Below are positions 6,460-9,403 of a stretch of DNA of 9,403 bases, one piece after another (the first letter of the stretch is position 1; each line of letters starts with the position of its first letter). A program made the translations under genes and the position numbers. Below the pieces are notes generated by a model. It was not told the DNA's origin, searched no databases, and saw only the letters and a program-made list of their open reading frames with translations. The DNA is from CAYYHA01 sp964471535 (GTDB lineage: Bacteria > Myxococcota > Myxococcia > SLRQ01): contig CAYYHA010000167.1 in the NCBI GenBank assembly GCA_964471535.1, forward strand, positions 1 to 9,403, read 5' to 3'.

Positions 6460-9403
6460 TCACTGACAGGTGCCGCCGCTGCAGGTGCCCCCGGTGCAGC
6501 CCGTTCCGTCGGGTACCGGGGGATGGGTGCAGGTCCCATTGAAGCAGTAGTCCTCTGTGCATTCGTTTCCTTCGTCGGGACACGCCTGGTAGTTGGGGAG
6601 GTCCGTCCAGGCGGTGACCGAGACGGTCACGTCGCAGCGCTGGCAGGGCTGGCCGGGTCGCATGGCCCCGTTGGCATAGAAGCTCCCGTTGGGTCCGCCG
6701 ATCCAGCATCCCGAGGCGCAGCCGCCTTGCCCGTCGCAGATTTGCCCGCCGCCGCATGGCGTGCCCCCGGGGGCCGCTTCGGTGACGCAGCCGCCCGCCG
6801 CCTCGTCACAGCGTGCTGCATTGCATGCATCGGCAAGGGAAGAGCAGTCGAGCGGCGTTCCCGAGCAGCCTCCGGCACCGTCGCAGGTGTCTCCCTCGGT
6901 GCAGGCGGACCCGTCGTCACAGGCGGTGCCTGCCGGCGCGGCAGTCCAGTCGAGGCGGGTCGTGTCCGGGTCGCAGAGCCGGCAAGCGTTTCCCGGTGCG
7001 GAGGCACCGTCTGCGTAGAAGGTTCCACCGATGAAGCAGCCGCGGCGGCACTGCATCGCGTCGTCGCAGACGCCGTCGCTTCCGCAGAGTGTGCCGGCGG
7101 GGAGGGGATCGGCGACGCAACCCAAGGCTTCGTCGCAGCGGGGCGTCTGACACGGCCCGGCGGTCGCGGAGCAGTCACGGTGCGTGCCGGAACACTGCCC
7201 CAATCCGTCACACGCGTCCCCCGTGGTGCAGTTCGATCCGTCGTCGCAAGGCGTGCCCGCAGGGCGCGGCGAGAATGCGGTCGTCGTCCGACTCGGGTCG
7301 CAGGATTCGCAGGGGTTCGCCGGATTGGGATCGCCGGCGGCGTAGTAGGTGCCATCCACGAAGCACCCGGCCTCGCACCGGCCTGCCAGGCAGCGTCCGT
7401 CGGAACCGCACGGTGTGCCGTCAGGTACGGAGGGATGGGCGCAGGCGCCAGCCTGGCAGAGGTCGCTGGTACACGGGTTTCCATCGTCGGCGCAGGGGAT
7501 GCCGTCGCCGCGCGGCGACCACCCGGTCGCGTCGGCGCCGGCATCACAGACCTGGCAGGGCTCGTCGGGATTGGGCAGACCGTCGGGAAAGATCTCGCCG
7601 CCGATGGCGCAGGCGGGGATGCAGAGGCCCTGCTGACACACGGTGCCTCCGCCATCGTTGCACAGGGTCCCGTCGGGTGCCGGGGGATGGACGCAGCTGC
7701 CTGCGGCGCAGAAGTCGAGGGTGCAGTCGTCGTTGTCCGAGGAGCAGGCCGACCCATCCGGCACCCGCTCGAAGGCGCACTGGCCCTCTACGCAGGCGGG
7801 GATGCGACACTCGCCCACGTCGGTTGGGCAGGCGTTGTAGCAGTCTCCGCAGTGGGCGGGGTCGCTGCGCACGTTCCGGCAGCTTCCATCGCAGCACACC
7901 GAGCCTGGGCCTCCGCACTCGGCATCGCGATCGTCGGTGGCCGGTGTCTCCGTGGAATCGCAGTCGGCGTCGACGCGGTCGCAGACGGTGTCGGGCACAG
8001 GGTCACCCGGCTCGCACACCAGCGGTCCGCCGCCCGGGGGACAGACATAGCGGCCGTTGCGGCAGGCCCCGACGGCCGAGTCGGCGGTGCAGGGGGTGCC
8101 CAGTCCTTCCACGTCGTCGACCACGCCGTTGCAGTCCTCGTCGCGGCCGTCGCAGACCTCGGCAACCGGGACAACCTCGTCGCTGCACTGCTGCTCCCAA
8201 TACGCCGGCTCCCCGTTGCCAGGATCGATGCAGCGCTGCACGCCGGCCTTGCAGGTGCCCGTGCCCAGCGTGGGGTCGTCCAGGCCGAGGCCGAAGGAGT
8301 AGCAAAGGCGCTGCGCGGTCTGGGCGGGATTGCAGGGACACCCCTCGTCGATCTGCCCGTCGCAGTCGTTGTCGAGCCCGTCGCAGGCCTGTTCGTCCGC
8401 CTGGTACGTTCCCCCACTCGCCTCGAGGTACACCGCCTCGGTGCAACTCCCCTCGCCGCCGCCCGTACAGGGGCGCTGAGCCAGTGCACAGACGCCGTCG
8501 GTCAGGGGGCAGGGGCGACGGGGCAAGTCGGAAGGCTCGTCGGTCTGCCCATCGCAGTCGTCGTCCACCCCATTGCACTGCTCGGCGGTGGGCGCGACAT
8601 CGCCGGTACAGGGCCCCCAGGCGCCGCCCTGGCAGGTCTGGGTCCCCAGCAGGCAGGCGCCGACTCCAGCGGCGTCCGGCGGGCCCTGTGTGTAGCACTC
8701 GCGCGTTTCCCCCTCGCGGCATGGGCAGTACTCGGGGTCGGGCTCCCCGTCACAGTCGGTGTCGATCCCGTCGCAGGCCTCTGCCGCCGGGACCACGGCT
8801 CCCTCGCACGGTCCCCAGCGCCCCATGCATCGCTGCACTCCGGCAGCGCAGGTGCCTACACCCACCGTCGGGTGCCCAAGTCCCAGCGGATAGCAGGCAC
8901 GATCCGGAGCGTCTTCACAGGGGCAGCCGAGGTCCGGCGCTCCCCTGCAGCCCTGGTCGACGCCGTCGCCACAGATCTCCGTCGCACCGGGTCGCACATT
9001 CGGGTCCTCGTCGTTGCAGTCCTCCCCTCGAGCATAGCCGTCGCCGTCCGCATCGGTGCCCACCACCTCGAGCACCACCTCGTACTGGCTGACCACTCCG
9101 GTCTCGAAGGTGGCCTCCAGAGGCTCTGGTTGCCGCGCGACCACCGGCCCGTCGCAGTTCGCACGCCGGCCCACGGCTTCGATGGCAACGGTGCCCTCGA
9201 GGCGGCCGCCCCGGTAGATCGCCACTCGCAGAACCCGATCCCGGAAGGCGTCGCCCCAGTCGCTCACCGGCGCATCTTCGACCAGGGGATCCCCCTTTGG
9301 CGGGAGAACGCGCACGGAGATGCACTCCACCGCCGCCTCGCTCCGCACCTGCAAGAGGATTGCGGTCTGCACTGTCCGGGGACCCGGACAGGCGGGAAGG
9401 GAC
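6460..9403 (-). CDS. Large cysteine-rich surface lipoprotein with MopE-type repeats, 5' end beyond the window
   Basis: At least 980 codons are visible and the frame is still open at the right edge. The codons at 9388-9399 read L-P-A-C, a good lipobox, so the visible start is probably just the end of a lipoprotein signal peptide; an in-frame GTG at 9372 is therefore unlikely to be the true start. Numbering from that GTG: residues 1-105 are a cysteine-poor, beta-rich N-terminal domain; 107-142 hold a full Asp-rich motif beginning DADGDGYARGEDCNDEDP (putative metal-binding MopE type); 150-486 hold five modules ending in CDGxDxDCDG-like cores; 493-515 hold a CCDGSC...HCGDCYNAC motif; 537-970 hold a cysteine module array. 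About 105 cysteines (near 11%) imply an extracytoplasmic, disulfide-rich protein. It ends GGTCSGGTCQ with no C-terminal anchor. By analogy it is a cell-surface or outer-membrane protein that may bind Ca2+ or copper and mediate adhesion or structure; no catalytic domain is recognisable. Confidence 0.85.
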   Translation of the reverse strand, partial: SLPACPGPRTVQTAILLQVRSEAAVECISVRVLPPKGDPLVEDAPVSDWGDAFRDRVLRVAIYRGGRLEGTVAIEAVGRRANCDGPVVARQPEPLEATFETGVVSQYEVVLEVVGTDADGDGYARGEDCNDEDPNVRPGATEICGDGVDQGCRGAPDLGCPCEDAPDRACYPLGLGHPTVGVGTCAAGVQRCMGRWGPCEGAVVPAAEACDGIDTDCDGEPDPEYCPCREGETRECYTQGPPDAAGVGACLLGTQTCQGGAWGPCTGDVAPTAEQCNGVDDDCDGQTDEPSDLPRRPCPLTDGVCALAQRPCTGGGEGSCTEAVYLEASGGTYQADEQACDGLDNDCDGQIDEGCPCNPAQTAQRLCYSFGLGLDDPTLGTGTCKAGVQRCIDPGNGEPAYWEQQCSDEVVPVAEVCDGRDEDCNGVVDDVEGLGTPCTADSAVGACRNGRYVCPPGGGPLVCEPGDPVPDTVCDRVDADCDSTETPATDDRDAECGGPGSVCCDGSCRNVRSDPAHCGDCYNACPTDVGECRIPACVEGQCAFERVPDGSACSSDNDDCTLDFCAAGSCVHPPAPDGTLCNDGGGTVCQQGLCIPACAIGGEIFPDGLPNPDEPCQVCDAGADATGWSPRGDGIPCADDGNPCTSDLCQAGACAHPSVPDGTPCGSDGRCLAGRCEAGCFVDGTYYAAGDPNPANPCESCDPSRTTTAFSPRPAGTPCDDGSNCTTGDACDGLGQCSGTHRDCSATAGPCQTPRCDEALGCVADPLPAGTLCGSDGVCDDAMQCRRGCFIGGTFYADGASAPGNACRLCDPDTTRLDWTAAPAGTACDDGSACTEGDTCDGAGGCSGTPLDCSSLADACNAARCDEAAGGCVTEAAPGGTPCGGGQICDGQGGCASGCWIGGPNGSFYANGAMRPGQPCQRCDVTVSVTAWTDLPNYQACPDEGNECTEDYCFNGTCTHPPVPDGTGCTGGTCSGGTCQ
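6463..6708 (-). repeat. Cysteine array, unit 4 (short type, 82 residues, C-terminal)
   Basis: Residues 889-970 begin CWIGG, with a 3-residue insertion before SFYANG. They carry CQRCD and end in CTEDYCFNGTCTHPPVPDGT plus two GGTC-like steps to the stop. Cysteine steps after the first are 3, 18, 7, 5, 5, 11, 5 and 5, the same register as unit 1. The protein ends with this unit. Confidence 0.8.
6709..7038 (-). repeat. Cysteine array, unit 3 (long type, 110 residues)
   Basis: Residues 779-888 begin CFIGGTFYADG, carry CRLCD, then CDDGSACTEGDTCDGAGGCS. Cysteine spacing is identical to unit 2 except for one step of 7 instead of 6, caused by a single inserted Gly before GCV. Confidence 0.8.
7039..7365 (-). 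repeat. Cysteine array, unit 2 (long type, 109 residues)
   Basis: Residues 670-778 begin CFVDGTYYAAG, carry CESCD, then CDDGSNCTTGDACDGLGQCS and a second part ending at the next unit. Fourteen cysteines are spaced 18, 3, 18, 6, 6, 6, 7, 7, 5, 6, 11, 6 and 6 residues apart. Roughly half the residues match unit 3 by eye, so the pair looks like a tandem duplication. Confidence 0.8.
7366..7611 (-). repeat. Cysteine array, unit 1 (short type, 82 residues)
   Basis: Residues 588-669 begin CAIGGEIFPDG, carry a CQVCD pair, and end in a CTSDLCQAGACAHPSVPDGT core. Ten cysteines are spaced 18, 3, 18, 7, 5, 5, 11, 6 and 5 residues apart. The unit matches unit 4 in length and spacing. Confidence 0.8.
7612..7764 (-). 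repeat. Cysteine array, half unit 0 (short-type tail only)
   Basis: Residues 537-587 contain VPDGSAC and then the core CTLDFCAAGSCVHPPAPDGT. Cysteine steps from C543 are 7, 5, 5, 11, 8, 5 and 4 residues, nearly the same as the tail of unit 1 (7, 5, 5, 11, 6, 5, 4). The head segment with the CxxCD pair found in units 1-4 is missing. Confidence 0.75.
7828..7896 (-). repeat. CCDGSC...HCGDCYNAC motif
   Basis: Residues 493-515 read as CCDGSCRNVRSDPAHCGDCYNAC-type spacing, matching the 'CxGxCVDxxxDxxNCGxCGxxC' element seen in many myxobacterial and other deltaproteobacterial secreted proteins. It appears once and marks the border between the MopE-like half and the second cysteine array. The usual NCG is HCG here and CG at the end is replaced by CY. 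Confidence 0.6.
7915..8925 (-). repeat. Five degenerate MopE-like modules
   Basis: Five head-to-tail protein modules each start with a Cys pair or Cys and end in a CDGxDxDCDG-like core. Module boundaries are 8728-8925, 8512-8727, 8341-8511, 8092-8340 and 7915-8091. Modules 1 and 2 share CPC...CY..G...GVG.C..G.Q.C....WGPC.G...P.AE.C(D/N)G. Module 4 shares most of this but is lengthened and has WEQQC instead of WGPC. Module 3 is shortened. Module 5 is the most decayed, with CDRVDADCDST in place of the core. Conservation falls along the array. Confidence 0.75.
8947..9054 (-). repeat. Complete MopE-type metal-binding motif
   Basis: Residues 107-142 fit the consensus DxDxDGYxxxxDCNDxDPxVxPGAxExCxDGxDxxC of the putative metal-binding MopE domain. 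The spaced aspartates resemble thrombospondin type 3 calcium loops, and MopE itself is a copper-binding surface protein of Methylococcus. The final core reads DGVDQGC, so one Asp of the usual DxDC is replaced by Gly. Later copies keep only the CDGxDxDCDG half. Confidence 0.75.
9388..9399 (-). other. Lipobox (L-P-A-C) of the cysteine-rich protein
   Basis: Four in-frame codons read Leu-Pro-Ala-Cys, which fits the [L]-x-[A/G]-C cleavage site of signal peptidase II. The Cys codon is at 9388-9390, followed by P-G-P-R-T, a typical flexible start of a mature lipoprotein. The hydrophobic signal core is outside the window, so this rests on four residues plus the extracellular nature of the rest of the protein. 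Confidence 0.55.

Noticed and set aside
6463..7764. CRISPR-like or DNA-level tandem repeat array
   Set aside because: The repetition is at protein level with 82-110 residue units and diverged DNA; there are no short identical repeats with unique spacers.
7089..9092. A 667-codon plus-strand open frame opposite the cysteine-rich gene
   Set aside because: It is extremely Arg-rich and low in complexity, as expected of the antisense of a Cys/Gly/Asp-rich repeat gene at high GC. It resembles no protein family, while the minus strand shows repeated, conserved cysteine spacing.
1..9403. Defence system, biosynthetic cluster or mobile element
   Set aside because: No nuclease, transposase, integrase, synthase or toxin-antitoxin motif was found in any coding frame that looks real, and base composition appears even across the window.

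Overview
The window is very GC-rich, gene-dense DNA, and every gene shows typical high-GC3 coding. The best guess is a deltaproteobacterium-like organism of the myxobacterial kind (Myxococcota or a relative). The main reason is the large cysteine-rich lipoprotein built from MopE-type 'CDGxDxDCDG' repeats and 'NCGxC'-like motifs, a protein style abundant in that group. The placement is an inference from family knowledge; there is no rRNA or other phylogenetic marker here. I see no tRNA, insertion sequence, CRISPR array or phage gene.

Layout. 1-360 (+): the C-terminal end of a gene that begins before the window, probably an HTTM/gamma-carboxylase-like membrane protein. 419-1396 (-): a fumarylacetoacetate-hydrolase (FAH) family enzyme, convergent with the first gene across a 58-bp gap containing a hairpin. 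1459-3861 (+): an 800-residue SLC12-type cation-chloride cotransporter homologue, divergent from the FAH gene across 62 bp. 3862-3998: a 137-bp GC-rich intergenic stretch with four CCGCGG sites and a weak possible promoter. 3999-5177 (+): a response regulator with an EAL c-di-GMP phosphodiesterase output domain. 5178-5222: a short convergent gap with a GC-rich hairpin. 5223-6385 (-): an spmA-spmB pair of membrane proteins whose frames overlap by 4 nt. 6460-9403 (-): a very large cysteine-rich, probably lipid-anchored surface protein that continues past the right edge.

How the genes work together. Only spmA-spmB is clearly one functional unit, by overlap and known pairing. The other genes look like separate transcription units: an ion transporter, a metabolic hydrolase, a c-di-GMP degrading regulator and a surface protein. 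The most unusual content is the architecture of the cysteine-rich protein. Its N-terminal half carries five MopE-like modules after one full Asp-rich metal-binding motif. Its C-terminal half is a short-long-long-short array of cysteine modules, preceded by a half module, with almost identical cysteine spacing within each class. No defence system, biosynthetic cluster or mobile element is evident.
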